64,000 nt of DNA from Poa pratensis (Eukaryota; Streptophyta; Magnoliopsida; Poales; Poaceae), in contig CAMZMU010000071.1 of NCBI GenBank assembly GCA_947311845.1, positions 21,129,399-21,193,398 on the forward strand. The letters run 5' to 3'. The notes beneath the pieces were generated by a model. The model saw nothing but the letters and a program-made list of their open reading frames with translations, made no database searches and had not been told where the DNA came from. Below, piece after piece: positions 48,654 through 59,374 of the stretch. Position 1 is the stretch's first letter, and the number at the start of each line of letters is the position of its first letter. Position numbers and translations under genes: made by a program.

Positions 48654-49190
48654 GGGATACTGACATAGTAGGCCTGATTCACTCGAATATCGAGCTCAGT
48701 TAACCGCACATTTGGGCGAAACCATACTAGCCTTCAGTCAGACTCGAGTCCCCGGGCTCGAGCCTGGAATGCAGTCGAAAGATTTTGCCTAGGGATATTG
48801 ACATAGTAGGCCTGATTCACTCGAAAATCGAGCTCAGTTAACCGCACATTTGGGCGAAACCACACTAGCCTTCAATCAGGTTCGAGTCCCCGGACTCGAA
48901 GCTGGAACACTTTTGAAATTTTGCCTAGGGATATTGACATAGTAGGCCTGATTCACTCGAAAATCGAGCTCAGTTAACCGCACATTGGGCGAAACCATAC
49001 TAGCCTTCAATCAGGTTCGAGTCCCCGGAACCGAAGCTGGAACACTTTTGAAACTTTTGCCTAGGGATATTGACATAGTAGGCCTGATTCACTCGAAAAT
49101 CGAGCTCAGTTAACCGCACATTTGGGCGAAACCATACTAGCCTTCAATCAGGTTCGAGTCCCCGGACTCGAAGCTGGAACATACTGGACA
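48654..49190. repeat. four tandem ~137-bp repeats in the 3' non-coding part of W
   Basis: Units start at 48654, 48792, 48928 and 49064. Each reads GGGATA(T/C)TGACATAGTAGG, then TTCACTCGAA(A/T)ATCGAGCTC, CAGTTAACCGCACATTTGGG, and GTTCGAGTCCCCGG. The same four units occur in the duplicated contig end at about 46974-47500. Such arrays near the 3' LTR are common in Tat elements. Confidence 0.9.
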
Positions 49191-49499
49191 GACTCGACTC
49201 AGGCCGTTGTAGGTCTTACTGATTCGTTCTGCAGTTTAACTTTTGATACCTAACGCGTCCGTCAGGATTTTCATCATGTCTGTTGACACGGAAAATTTCA
49301 AGGGAAAACACTGTTGGAGCGTCCCTCGGCCCATCTCGATTGCTCGGCGGGTCTTACCTTTACATTTGCGTATGCAGCATCCGAAACATCTGCGATTGGC
49401 ATAGTTCGGGAATTTATGAAGTTTGATTCTTTGCTTTGTGAGTACTTAATGCTTTCAATCGAGCCTGTATTCGAGTGAATTTTTCTTACCTTGTTTGGA

Positions 49500-50190
49500 A
49501 ATCTATGGGAGCGCGACAGCGCTCCCATGGGAGTAGCCCCCGAGATTGTGGTTTATTGTCTTGCAATAGAGGACAATCTCAAATCATCCTTTTACTCTGC
49601 TTTTTGTCAATCGAAATATTTTGTCTTTGAAATCTATGGGAGCGCGTCAGCGCTCCCATGGGAGTAGCCCCCGAGATTATGCTTTATTTCGTTTGAAGTA
49701 GAGGATAATCTCAATAATTTTGCTCCTTTTTGATCAATCGCAACAAATTTTTGATATGCTCCCATGGGAGTACCTTTGCTAGTCGAATCCTTGCGTCGAT
49801 TGTAGTCTCGAACCCACCACTCGAATGTGGACGTTATCACTGCCCCTGACGTCATTCATGACGTGTTTGGCGTGCGCCGCCAATTTGACAAGACGTGTCT
49901 GTGTGGGCCCAATTTTCAAACTTTTGACCGCAGAAGACGCCATTTTTATTTTGGACCTGACTTATCATGGTATAATCAAGATAGTTCTCAGGTAACACAT
50001 CTGTGTTTTTGATTTGTACCAGGTCCCAAGTTTTTCGAGTGGGTTTGTGTTTCCTGTTTACTCAGCCCCCGAGCATGATTTTGGGTTTTCTGTTTGACCC
50101 AGCCCCCGAGCATGTCGAGTGAGATTTGGGTTGTCTGTTTGACCCAGCCCCCGAGCATGTCGAGTGGGATTTGGGTTGTCTTGTGCTCAC
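49500..50190. repeat. further short repeats in the 3' non-coding part of W
   Basis: A CTATGGGAGCGCG(A/T)CAGCGCT palindromic motif plus GGGAGTAGCCCCCGAGATT occurs twice (about 49500 and 49630). A GACCCAGCCCCCGAGCATG segment occurs repeatedly between 50065 and 50165. The CCCCCGAG core also appears next to the 3' LTR, where it is the polypurine-like tract on the coding strand. Confidence 0.75.
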
Positions 50191-50435
50191 TGATTTTTGA
50201 GCTAGAATTTTGAGCTTATGTTTTTACGATCGAGTTCCCGATTGGTTGAGTAGCGTAAAAGCATATATGAGAAATATGGAGGAACATGTATCTTTATTCA
50301 AAATATGTGTTCTATCAGCAAGCCGCCTCATTAAAACCTTCCAGTCCCCTTAGGTACCCTGGTAAGGGAAAAGAGTGCGTCTGAAACTTGCTGATTCTTT
50401 GGCCTTATGTGCTATTACATACGAGGTTAAAAGAT

Positions 50436-51561
50436 CTATGCATAGAATCGACGCAGGTGCGCCACGTTCCATGGGTTTGATGCTACTTCGCCCGTCTTTG
50501 CGTTCTTCAATCGATAGGCTCCTCCTTCGATGACTTCTGTGACAATGTAAGGTCCTTCCCAAGGTGATGCAAGTTTATGGACTTTCTTCTGTTTCTCTCG
50601 CAACACCAAGTCTCCCACCATGAAGGACCGTGTGCGTAATCGACGACTATGGTAGTTGCGGAGGTCTTGTTGATAAACGGCTGTTCGTGCCAAAGCCGTA
50701 TTGCGTGCTTCTTCCAGCAAATCGGCTGCATCTTCGAGTGCCTTGTTCGCGTCGTTTTCTTCATATGCTTCCACTCGTGGTGCATTAAACTTGACGTCAG
50801 ATGGTAATACTGCCTCCGCACCATAGACCATGAAGAACGGTGTATACTGTGTGGAGGCGTTTGGAGTGGTCCGTAAGCTCCATAATACTGATGGAAGTTC
50901 TTCTACCCATGCACCCGCGGCCCTTTTGAGTGGTACTAAGAGTCTCTTTTTGATGCCACTGCATACGAGTCCATTGGCCTTTTCAACCTGCCCATTGGAT
51001 TGTGGATGTGCCACAGAGGCGTAGTTTAATTTGATGTTTTGTTCCTTGCAAAAGGATTTGAACTCTTCCGCCGTGAAGTTTGTACCATTATCAGTGATGA
51101 TGCTATCCATTACTCCAAATCGATACATGATCGATTGTATGAAACGAACTGCCGTAGAAGCTGTTGAGCTTGCGATAGGGATTGCTTCGATCCATTTGGT
51201 GAATTTGTCGACTGCCACTAGCAAGTGAGTATGACCTCCTTTTGATGATTTTTTAGTGGTCCCACCATGTCAAGCCCCCATTGGGCAAAAGGCCATGCTA
51301 ATGGTATGGTTTTTAGTGCGACGCGGGTGCATGTGGCTTGGAAGCGAACTTCTGGCAACCAATGCATCTTTTGACTATGTCCTCTGCATCCCTTAGCGCT
51401 GTAGGCCAGTAAAACCCTGCTCGGAAGGCTTTGGCTACGAGTGATCGACTGCCCGCGTGTGCCCGCAAGTACCGGCATGAATGTCCGAAGGAGATCCTTG
51501 CCATCTTCGAGTGCAATGCATCTTTGGAACATACCTGAGGTGCTGCGTTTGTACAACTCAC
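50436..51561 (-). pseudogene. element W integrase
   Basis: The zinc-binding N-terminal region (AHAGSRSLVAKAFRAGFYWP, ADIV(K)RC-GCQKFA-like) lies at 51561-51313. The catalytic core reads AVDKFTKWIEAIPI, SIITDNGTNFTAEEFKSFCK and HPQSNGQVEKANG, supplying the D, D and E residues. The C-terminal part has VGDLVLREKQKK, WEGPYIVTEVIEGGAYRL and NPWNVAHLRRFY, as usual for Tat elements, ending at 50436. One frame break lies near 51220-51310. It inserts retrotransposon cDNA in the nucleus. Confidence 0.85.
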
Positions 51562-51833
51562 CGTTTATGATGGTGTATGCTTTTGCCCGTCGAGTGACAC
51601 GTCTGGCCTCGTTTGTATCTTCTGGTAGTTCATTGCGAAGTATGTATGCGAGAAAAGGTTGAGTCCATATTGGCTCAATGAGAAGTACTCAATCGGAGGA
51701 TCCTCTGTGCTTGGCGCTTTGCTTTTGTCTGTAGCTGTCGTCGTAGCCGATGGTCGTTTGTCGATTGACCTACGTTCTATTCGTTCAAAGAAAACACCCG
51801 GCGGGACTTGTGCTTTTGTGGAAGCAATGTTGG

Positions 51834-52391
51834 CTAATTTGTCGGCTCTTCATTGCTTTCTCTCCCTATGTGTCGTAGTTCACAGCCATCGAAGCTGCCC
51901 TCCATTATGTTGTACAAATCCCGATAAGCGATCATGTTGTCTGCGATTGCATCACATGCCTTCATTGTTTGCTGCACAACCAAGTTAGAGTCGCCATAAA
52001 TCATTAGTCGAGTACATCCCATGGCTTTTGCCATGCGCATGCCATGGATTAGACCTTCGTATTCGGCCTCGTTATTTGATGGGAACTCGAAACCCATTTG
52101 CAAGATATAGCGCAGTTTGTCGCCTTTTGGTGATATGAGTATGACGCCCGCTCCTGCTCCTTCATTCTTTTTGGACCCATCGAAATACATTGTCCAGGAA
52201 TTTGACGTCAGGTACCCCTGGCAATTGGCTTCTACCCACTCGGTGTGAAAATCGGGTAGGACTTGTGATTTGATGGCTTTCGGGTGTTCGTACTTGATTC
52301 CTAGTGGCCCCAGCTCGATGAGCCATTTTGCTACGCGCCCCGTTGCGTTGGGGTTTGTGAGGACGTCTCCAATCGCTGATTTATTGACCAC
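51834..52391 (-). pseudogene. element W second RNase H domain (Tat-type)
   Basis: SWTMYFDGSKKNEGAGAGVI, FPSNNEAEYEGLIHGMRMAK, LMIYGDSNLVVQQTM and ELRHIGRESNEE give the D-E-D-type pattern of an additional, archaeal-like RNase H. This domain between the regular RNase H and integrase marks the Tat lineage of plant gypsy elements. It is continuous over this segment, with breaks on both sides. Confidence 0.82.
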
Positions 52392-52393
52392 CG

Positions 52394-53688
52394 TTATCGG
52401 GTGTTCTGTGAAGTAGTGCGCCAGCTTTCTTGAGTCATGAATACGGCGTACGCCAATTTCTGATATTGTGGGTACCGCTGTTTGGACGGGGAAAGAACTT
52501 CACTTACGTAATATACTGGCCTCTGTATGCTTTGACTATGTCCTTCTTCCATGCGGTCGACCACCAGCACTGTGCTGACCACTCGGTTGGTGGCTGAGAT
52601 ATATAGGTAGAGTGGCTCATTTTCCTTAGGTGCTACGAGGATTGGCGGGCTTGTGAGCATCTTTTTGAGTTCGAGAAAAGCGGCTTCAGCTTCATCCGTC
52701 CACTCGAACTTGTCTGCTTTCTTCATCAATTTGTAAAATGGAAGTGCTTTTTCGCCTAGTTTACTGATGAATCGACTGAGTGCTGCTACTCGACCAGCTA
52801 GCTGCTGTACCTCATGGAGTTTGGTAGGTCTATTCATTGTGAGTATAGCTTGTATCTTTTCTGGGTCTGCTTCGATTCCACGTGCAGATATCAAATAACC
52901 CAAGAGTTGTCCAGCTGGGACACCGAAGGTGCATTTCTTTGGGTTAAGCTTGATGTTGTATCGATTGAGATTCTTGAATGTCTCCTGTAGATCACTGATT
53001 AATGTGTCCTCCTTTTCAGTCTTGATGACGATGTCGTCGACGTAGACCTGAACATTGCGTCCTATCTGTTCTTGTAGACAGTTTTGCATCATGCGCTGGT
53101 AGGTTGCGCCTGCGTTTTTGAGCCCGAAAGGCATGGTTGTGTAGCAGTAGACCCCGAGTGGGGTTATGAATGCTGTTTTGTCTTCGTCTTCTTCTTTCAT
53201 CCGAATTTGATGGTATCCTGAATATGCATCCAAAAATGATAACCGAGCGCATCCTGCTGTTGAGTCGATGATCTGATCGATTCGTGGTAATGGAAAGTGA
53301 TCTTTTGGACAGCATTTGTTAGGGCTGTAAAATCTACACACATCCGCAGGGTGTCTGAGTGCTTCTTTTCGACCAGTACTGGGTTAGCAACCCAGTCTGC
53401 CTTTTTGATTTCTCGAATGAACTTTGCAGCAAGTAACCTATCAACTTCTGCCTCGATTGCACCTCTTTTGGGATCGGAAACACGGCGCATAGTTTGCTTG
53501 ACTGGTCTAGACCCTGGCTTGAGTTGTAGAGAATGCTCGGCGAACTCTCTGGGGACACCTGGCATATCAGCTGGGCACCATGCGAATATTTCCCAGTTTT
53601 TACGGAGAAATTCGACGAGTGCATTTTCCTGTTCGCTGGTAAGACTCGATGATATGTTGACTGTTTTTGAGGGATCAGTTGGGTGCAC
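52394..53688 (-). pseudogene. element W reverse transcriptase and RNase H
   Basis: The N-terminal part (NWEIFAWCPADMPGVPREFA, LLAAKFIREIKKADWVANPV, LRMCVDFTALTNA) is in one frame to about 53330. The catalytic part follows in another: ARLSFLDAYSGYHQIRMKEE, TTMPFGLKNAGATYQRMMQ and VQVYVDDIVIKT with the YVDD centre. Connection and first RNase H sequences follow (LQQLAGR-type region, YLYISATNRVVSTVLVVDR). The frame breaks near 53330 and 52400. The catalytic residues are present, so the break may be a sequence error. Confidence 0.85.
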
Positions 53689-53899
53689 TTGATGCTTTTT
53701 GTGTCGTTGGTTGCATTGAATTGTCTGTCGGATGCTAACCTCTTGTGTTCCGGCAGAAGTGTGCGGTCGTTAGAAACCTCGAGTTTGGCGAATGATTGCT
53801 CCATCCCATACATCTCTGAGATTTTGCTGAAGTCACGGTCACATGAATCTGACCTTTGAAAGTTCCCGTTGATCGTGATGACTCCTTTTGGTCCTGGCA

Positions 53900-54420
53900 T
53901 TTTGAGCTTGAGGTAGGCGTAGTGTGGGACGGCCATGAATCGAGCGAAAGTGGGGCGCCCAAGTATTGCATGGTATTGTGACTTCCAATCGACCACTTCG
54001 AACTCAATCGACTCGGTTCTGAAGTGAGTAGGATCTCCAAACGTAACATCGAGTTGTATAACCTTCTGGGAGCACTGCTTTGCCTGGAACGATACCGTGG
54101 AAGGTATTTGCGGATTTTGGCAGATTTTCGACTGGTTTGTTCATTCTGCGTAGCGTATCTGCAAAGATTATGTTGAGGCCACTACCTCCGTCCATGAAGA
54201 CCTTGGTCATGGCGTAGCCTCCAATTTGGGCGTCGAGTACCAAGGCTGCATGCCCTGGTCGATATACTGCGGGTGGGTGGTCCTCTCGATTGAAGATAAT
54301 CGGAGTTTCTGATCCTTTCAAAAAAATTGTGATGGCTGGGGGTGCCATGACCGCCATATTGACGTGTCGAGTGTGTAATTTTTGCTCTCTTTTGGAGGGA
54401 CGTCCTCGCTGGATCATGTT
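53900..54420 (-). pseudogene. element W protease domain
   Basis: An aspartic protease is indicated by KVFMDGGSGLNIIFADTLRR near 54190, where DGGS is the catalytic loop usual in plant Tat/gypsy proteases. It is preceded by a HAALVLDAQIGGYAMT segment and followed, after a frame break near 54050, by QYHAILGRPTFARFMAVPHY, the conserved ILGRP motif. It would cut the gag-pol polyprotein. The domain is complete in sequence but spread over two frames. Confidence 0.75.
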
Positions 54421-54980
54421 CATCTGCCGCGAGTTACGGGAATTTTTGTTCATCTCCCTGCTGCATCTGGTGCACGGCTGCTGCCATTTGTGTTCCCGTA
54501 ACGGGTTGTGCTGGCACCATGTGTACTGGTGTCGGTTGCGCTGGTGCTGGTGCATATACACCTGAGTAGGCTGTGTTTGCGGTGGTATGGAATATAACTG
54601 TGCTTGTTGTACTTGTTGCGGTGCTGGATATGCTGAACAGGCTGTGCTTGTGATGTAGTTGATGGAGCGTGCGTCAGTTGAGGAGGTGCACGTCCTTCTC
54701 TTTGCATCGTGATATATGTTCAATCGCGAGTTGATCGAATTCCCTGCAATTTCTCAGCGAGTGGCTAGAGCGAAGCTTACCATCATCCCCTCTGTAAAGA
54801 TGGAATCTGCAATAATCGTTCATCCTCTTCGACTGAGCGCTCAGGCTCTTTGTCTGCTTGCCTGCGCCATTCGGCCTCTTGTAGCTATGCGGTCGTCGCG
54901 TCTGTGTTCTCGACTGTCACGTCGATCGTCTGTACGGTGGTCTCGATTACCTCGGCGTCGTCGTATGATGATCTCGATTA

Positions 54981-57220
54981 TCACGATGATCGTCGGTCGT
55001 CTGTCAGTTTGGTCGCGACTGTCCCTTGACTGGACAAAGCCTGCTGCAATGAAGTTTGGATGGTCATCGTCGTGATAACGATTCTTGCGTTTGCGCCTTC
55101 GATCATCTCTGTAGCTATCTCTGCGGTCTCGACTGCCCCCTCGTGATTTTCATGTGATGCTACAGGTCGAGTGCCTCGTACGGAGTCTTCTCCGTCTGCC
55201 CACTTTGTTGCGAGTACCATGAGTGCGGCCATTGTTTTTGTGTCTTCCCTCCAGAGTCCGTTTTTGAAGGCGTCGATTGCCCTATCTTCTGATACGTTGC
55301 CTACTGAGTTACGGATGGTGGTCCACCGCCGTATGTACGATCTCAGAGATTCATCTGACTTTTGCTTGCAGGTCCGGAGCTCCTCGAAGGTTTTGGGGCG
55401 CTCACATAGAGGCTCGAAGTATTTGATGAAATCACCCTTGAAGTGTTCCCACGAATCGTAGTATGATTCGGGTAGCGATTTGAGCCAATCGCGAGCCGTT
55501 CCTTCCATCATAAGTTGTATGTACTGCATAGCTGTAGTTGTGGTACCGCGCTGACATCCGACTGCCAGCCTGTAATCTTCTAGCCAGCCTGATGGCTCTT
55601 GTTTGCAGTTGAACTTAGGCGTGGTAGCTAGCGAAAATTTCTTGGGCATACGAGCCTCCCGGATCCGTCGAGTGAAGCATAGCGCTCCACATGGCCCGAT
55701 TTCTGCTTCCGAGTCTGAGCTGTTGCTGTATGACCTCCTCGATGGCTCCTACTGGAACGATGACGACGTGAGCTTTTTCGACTGCTCCTTCCCCGAGGGC
55801 TTCGACTGCGACGTCCCGATCTGTATCTCTCCTTGGAGTTGCTTGTGGATGCTGTATGGCTTGTGCTGCTATTGCAGTTGTTTGTACAGTTGGAGGTGCT
55901 GATCCCTCTTTGGGTCTCCTGCAGGAGGTTCGATTGTTCTGAGGTAGGTGCCTAGCGTCATCAGCGCCCCGGCTGGCTCAGTAGGTGGGGAACTCCTTCC
56001 GCGTCGACTGCCATAAAGGCTGGGTTTAGGTTCCGAGTGACCGCTGCACGATCTGCGTCTCCGAGGTTGATGAATCGTGACCTATTCGCGGGGTCGTTTC
56101 TGCCGTTGAACTCGTAGACAATGCTCTTCGCCGGCACTCGATATGCTGGCTTGCTTTTTGCGTTCTTCGAGTACTGCTCGGTAGTTTTTTAACCGTATCG
56201 ATTCTTGCCATTGGAAATATTGTAAGGTTAATACCTCTTCTGGAGTTGCGTTTGCTGGTAGCATGTGCAGCTCTCGATTACTTTGCTCACTTTTTCCGCC
56301 ATCTCTGCGGTGATGGTCAGCGTGGTTGTTCCATCTGGCATGGTGACTGTGCAAGGGTATTCTGTAGGTCGACGGCATGTTGCGGCTGCTGATGTTTCTG
56401 CTGTACTCGCGGTATATACCTGATACGGTACCACCCGATCCTCCATCCATGTGCTGCTGATGCGTTTTATGGATTCGGCGTCGTCGTCCAGGCTCATGTT
56501 GGAGTTGCTTTGCTTGTTGGGGTTTCCGCCACAATCGAGTATGTCTTCGAGTGCTTTGTCCAGGCTGTCTGCGTCGCAGGTGAATATCTCGTGGCTAGCA
56601 CGGATTTCTGGGCCGTTAGATCGGCGAGATATATGTTGTCGTCTATGTTCTCTTCGTTCCCCGCGACGTCATTGCAGTCGACGATGTCGTCGAGTGACTC
56701 GATTGAGTTGTTTGGGCGGTACGCAGATTCGATCTCGCTTCTTCCAAATCTTTTTGCCACCTCGTACGGAACTCTTGCGAGGTCATGGACGTGGCAGAGT
56801 CGCTTGGCGATTGGATCGGGACGATCTGTGACGATGTTGCGCCCAAGATGGATAGTGTTGCAGTCGAAGCGTTGTCGATTGTCTCCATGTCGAGTGTCTC
56901 CACGTCGAGTGGATCTAACAGGTCCTGCACACCATCTTTATCGACAAAGAAGTTAAATTTTCCAACCGTAATATCCAAACCTGATTCGAGTCCGGCGAAG
57001 GCTTGTTGAGCTTCCATCGAGTGCGGCGTGAGCCTCCTTGGAGATTTTGGCGAGTGATCGCTTTTTGAATTGATGCTGGTGGATCTTGCCGGCGAGTTGC
57101 TGTTTGCAACGGTGGTTGGTGATTTGCTTTTTGATGATGCAGTAGGCGAGTTACCTTGTGCAGATGCGATCATCGGGTGGCCGCTTGATGATGAAACCGG
57201 CGAAACCGTGAGCCCAATAC
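54981..57220 (-). pseudogene. element W gag region
   Basis: The recognisable retrotransposon gag core is at 55649-54981: EPSGWLEDYRLAVGCQRGT, MQYIQLMMEGTARDWLKSLP, SWEHFKGDFIKYFEPLCERP and DESLRSYIRRWTTIRNSVG, the standard Tat/gypsy capsid pattern. Upstream, 57220-55650 encodes a long Ser/Thr/Asp-rich N-terminal extension spread over three frames, with no family I can name. The frame shifts near 56640-56760, 56495 and 56230 all lie in a young element and may be indel errors. The protein would assemble virus-like particles of the retrotransposon in the cytoplasm. Confidence 0.75.
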
Positions 57221-57840
57221 TACCTTTTCCCACAGACGGCGCCAATTGTCGAGGTGTGCCCTCGGCAATTCCCATGGTTGCTATACCTAGGGTTGATTGT
57301 GTGGTAGAGAACGCGTAGTATTGGTGGAATCGACGGCTGACAAGCTGGATTTACCCAGGTTCAGGGCCCTCGAGTGAGGTAAAACCCTACTTCCTGCTTG
57401 TCTGTGTTTATGATTTGAATATGAGGTTACAAGGGTTCGACGACAGTAGATCTCGTCGAGGTTTTGGTGGCTATGGATTGCTTGTCCTTGATCGATCACC
57501 CTCCCAGCCTTTATATAGGAGGCTAGGTCTCGGGAAACACAACCGACCAAGGTTACATGTATGGAAAGTCTTAACCGACTATTATTTGATCTAGCTTGGA
57601 AAACACTCTTCGTCTTGGCCTTTCTTCATGGGCTTCGATTAATCCTTGGGCTTCTTTGATCATCACGTGCACCAGGTACCCTTATGCTGGGGTACCCGCA
57701 GAGTATAACCTCGTCACACGTCATCAGTGTGTCGCATGGGGAACTTCCTTCCTGCGTGTCGGAAACCCTTTTGCTTGATTGTAATAATGTTGTTGCTTAA
57801 TTTAATATATAAAATCTCAAAAAAAAAAACGTTATAGAAC

Positions 57841-58017
57841 AAAAATATAGCGATCTTGTGCATTGTGCAGTGGTGGATCTTGACATAAACTGCAGGGGGC
57901 GAATGACAAATCACAAACATTTTTTTTGGTGGTGTGGGGGGTACTATTTTTTCCTATCTGATGTCTACCCAAAATAATCTAGTGGCCCCCTGGCTTACCC
58001 TAAGCTCCTTTGTACAT
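57841..58017. other. short spacer after the LINE target duplication
   Basis: No gene is seen. Segments CAGTGGTGGATCTTGAC and GTGGCCCCCTGGCTTACC resemble the worn ends of a hAT-like non-autonomous element, but no matching inverted repeat or duplication could be fixed. Confidence 0.35.
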
Positions 58018-58740
58018 CACTTTTTTTTACGCCTTGATTTTATTAATTGATTGCTAACAAAGGAGAAAATTAAAGGCTCATGTCCCAGCCCACTAGACAG
58101 TAACGTTTCGTCTACCATTCTCCCTGAACAATAGGCGAGAAAACTCTGTCGAGCTTGTCGAAAGGCGTCATCACACTCACAAGAGCTTCCCCCCCCACTG
58201 CTTATGCACTGACCTTGGGCCCCCATTTAGGGTCGATCCTGGTTTTCTACCGGTGTTGTCATTATGTATAATTATTTTCTCTAAGGTGGAATGGACCCCC
58301 AAGGTATCGAAACGGTAGATAAGAAGACCGGCACCAAAGAGTTGATTGATATTTCGCGTCAACAAAGGTCTCTCTTATGAAAAATAACCTTAGATCCACA
58401 TAACTGTTCAAAGATACAAAATATTAGCTTCATATTAACTTGTTTTTTTCTAAATCACGTTCCATAAATAATATCGTGTCATCCAAAATTATGTCACGGA
58501 TACCCTCTCCCTCGACCAAATGAGGGATGACCATCCCCATTTGACCTCGTAATAAGGATAGTAACATATATGCAACAATATTGGAACACATTAGAGACAA
58601 CGGATCACCTTGCCGCAATTCTTTTTTAATTTGGAAATAATGATACACATCATCATTGATCCTTATGTCCACACTATACCACTCTGAACAAAACATCAAT
58701 TCATTTGCACCACTACTTTTGTGCAGATCTTTTCAATGAT
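58018..58740 (-). pseudogene. decayed LINE reverse transcriptase fragment with A-tail
   Basis: The minus strand encodes KELRQGDPLSLMCSNIVAYM, then GMVIPHLVEGEGI and ILDDTILFMERDLEK, matching RT motifs around the catalytic (Y/F)ADD, here changed to LDD. A worn LPFRYLG-like segment follows near 58300. The fragment ends on the minus strand in an A-tract (58021-58028 on the plus strand as Ts), as expected of a LINE 3' end. It is a second LINE, unrelated to the one that carries the nest. Confidence 0.7.
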
Positions 58741-59374
58741 TGCTGCGATCATGGTAATTTCAATTTATCGTATGCCTCTCAAAACCATTTCTAAACAGAA
58801 TCGATTATATTTTCTTCCTGCGAAGTTCACAAATGACAAAAGCCGTCTAAGGATTGCTAGCCAAGACAAATTTTACCTAGGCTAGTTATGGCAAAGATAT
58901 GAGAACCAATCATGTTAATCGCAAATATATTCGTGGGGTCATGGCTGCTTTCACAAAGGAGGAACTAACTAGAAGTTTGAGGATCCTTCAGAGTACTTTC
59001 CTCTAAATGGCCATTCAACCTCTAGCTGTTCAATATGTCCAAGCTCCGCAAATCATGACGGGTCGGTCTGAATCGTCTTACATTTGCAGTGTGCTAGCTG
59101 TTGTAATGGTTGCGTGAGTAGATGGCAGTGTGCTGAATACGTGAAGGGAAGGTGGGAAATTCATGGAAATAAACGAACGATGACGACGGCCGGCCAGGTC
59201 GCAATCGGAGGAATTATTGGTACATATGCATGCATGGCTGCCGAAAACTGATGGTAGCATACCTCATCTGAGCGATCACCTTCTTTTGTGGCCAGTGGAC
59301 GATCGACCAGAGCGCACATCATGATCTATACTCTAACAACGAATGATGTACATCGGTACATGTGCTAGTTTTTT
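58741..59374. other. intergenic region, no feature recognised
   Basis: No supportable gene or transposon boundary is visible in this stretch between the LINE fragment and the second Mutator-like element. Confidence 0.45.

Larger units (their letters stand above)
45913..49256. repeat. duplicated 1.67-kb segment flanking a 13-N gap (assembly artefact likely)
   Basis: 45913-47576 and 47590-49256 are the same sequence in the same order: distal half of the Z LTR, W LTR, then W 3' non-coding with four tandem units. They differ by many single-base indels, mostly in the first copy. The first copy ends exactly where the Ns begin (TAACGC) and the second starts exactly after them. The structure fits two overlapping contig ends placed side by side rather than merged. 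Copy 2 continues into intact W sequence and is the better version. Confidence 0.85.
48038..57716 (-). mobile_element. element W: Ty3/gypsy retrotransposon of Tat type inserted in Z's 3' LTR
   Basis: W reads on the minus strand. The 5' LTR is 57247-57716 (470 bp) and the 3' LTR 48038-48508 (471 bp), with another copy of the 3' LTR at 46362-46829 in the duplicated contig end. The LTRs start TGACGAGGTTATACTCTGCG and end CACCTCGACA, and differ almost only by one-base indels, so W is young. The primer site at 57229-57244 reads TGGCGCCGTCTGTGGG on the minus strand. A CTCGGGGGCTAA polypurine-like tract abuts the 3' LTR. The order gag, protease, RT, a second RNase H-like domain and integrase is typical of the Tat lineage. 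Several frame breaks exist, many probably sequence errors. Confidence 0.9.
26002..57726 (+). mobile_element. element Z: Athila-type (tRNA-Asp primed) LTR retrotransposon hosting three others
   Basis: The 5-bp duplication GTGTG at 25997-26001 and 57727-57731 brackets Z inside the LINE. Its LTR begins TGATACGTCTCAAACG and ends in CATCA. Parts: 5' LTR start 26002-26642 (then interrupted by Y), the rest of the 5' LTR present as the 3' half of a hybrid LTR ending at 41061, internal region 41062-44774, and 3' LTR 44775-46361 completed by 57717-57726 after W. The primer site TGGCGCCGTTGCCGGGG at 41073-41089 is complementary to the 3' end of plant tRNA-Asp, as in Athila-type gypsy elements. A polypurine-like AAGCTTGGGGATGC (44761-44774) precedes the 3' LTR. 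There is no RT or integrase, so it is non-autonomous. Confidence 0.88.
22831..57826 (+). mobile_element. LINE (L1-type non-LTR retrotransposon), 5'-truncated, split by a 31.7-kb nest
   Basis: The direct repeat AAACGTTATAGAAC occurs at 22817-22830 and 57827-57840 (the A residues are ambiguous with the A-tail). Everything between is therefore one original LINE insertion. The LINE's own sequence is 22831-26001 plus 57727-57826. It ends with a TAATATATAAAATCTC segment and an A-tract. The endonuclease part is missing, so it was 5'-truncated on insertion. Joining at the GTGTG duplication continues the RNase H frame from LGKSECGV into SHGELPSCVSETLLLDC, a normal grass LINE C-terminus, which independently confirms the nest. 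Confidence 0.93.

Noticed and set aside
46974..49190. Regularly spaced repeats that could suggest a CRISPR array
   Set aside because: Units are contiguous ~137-bp tandem repeats without unique spacers, in a plant retrotransposon, with no cas genes.
54716..55902. Plus-strand frames across the W gag region
   Set aside because: They are antisense shadows of the minus-strand gag-pol frames.
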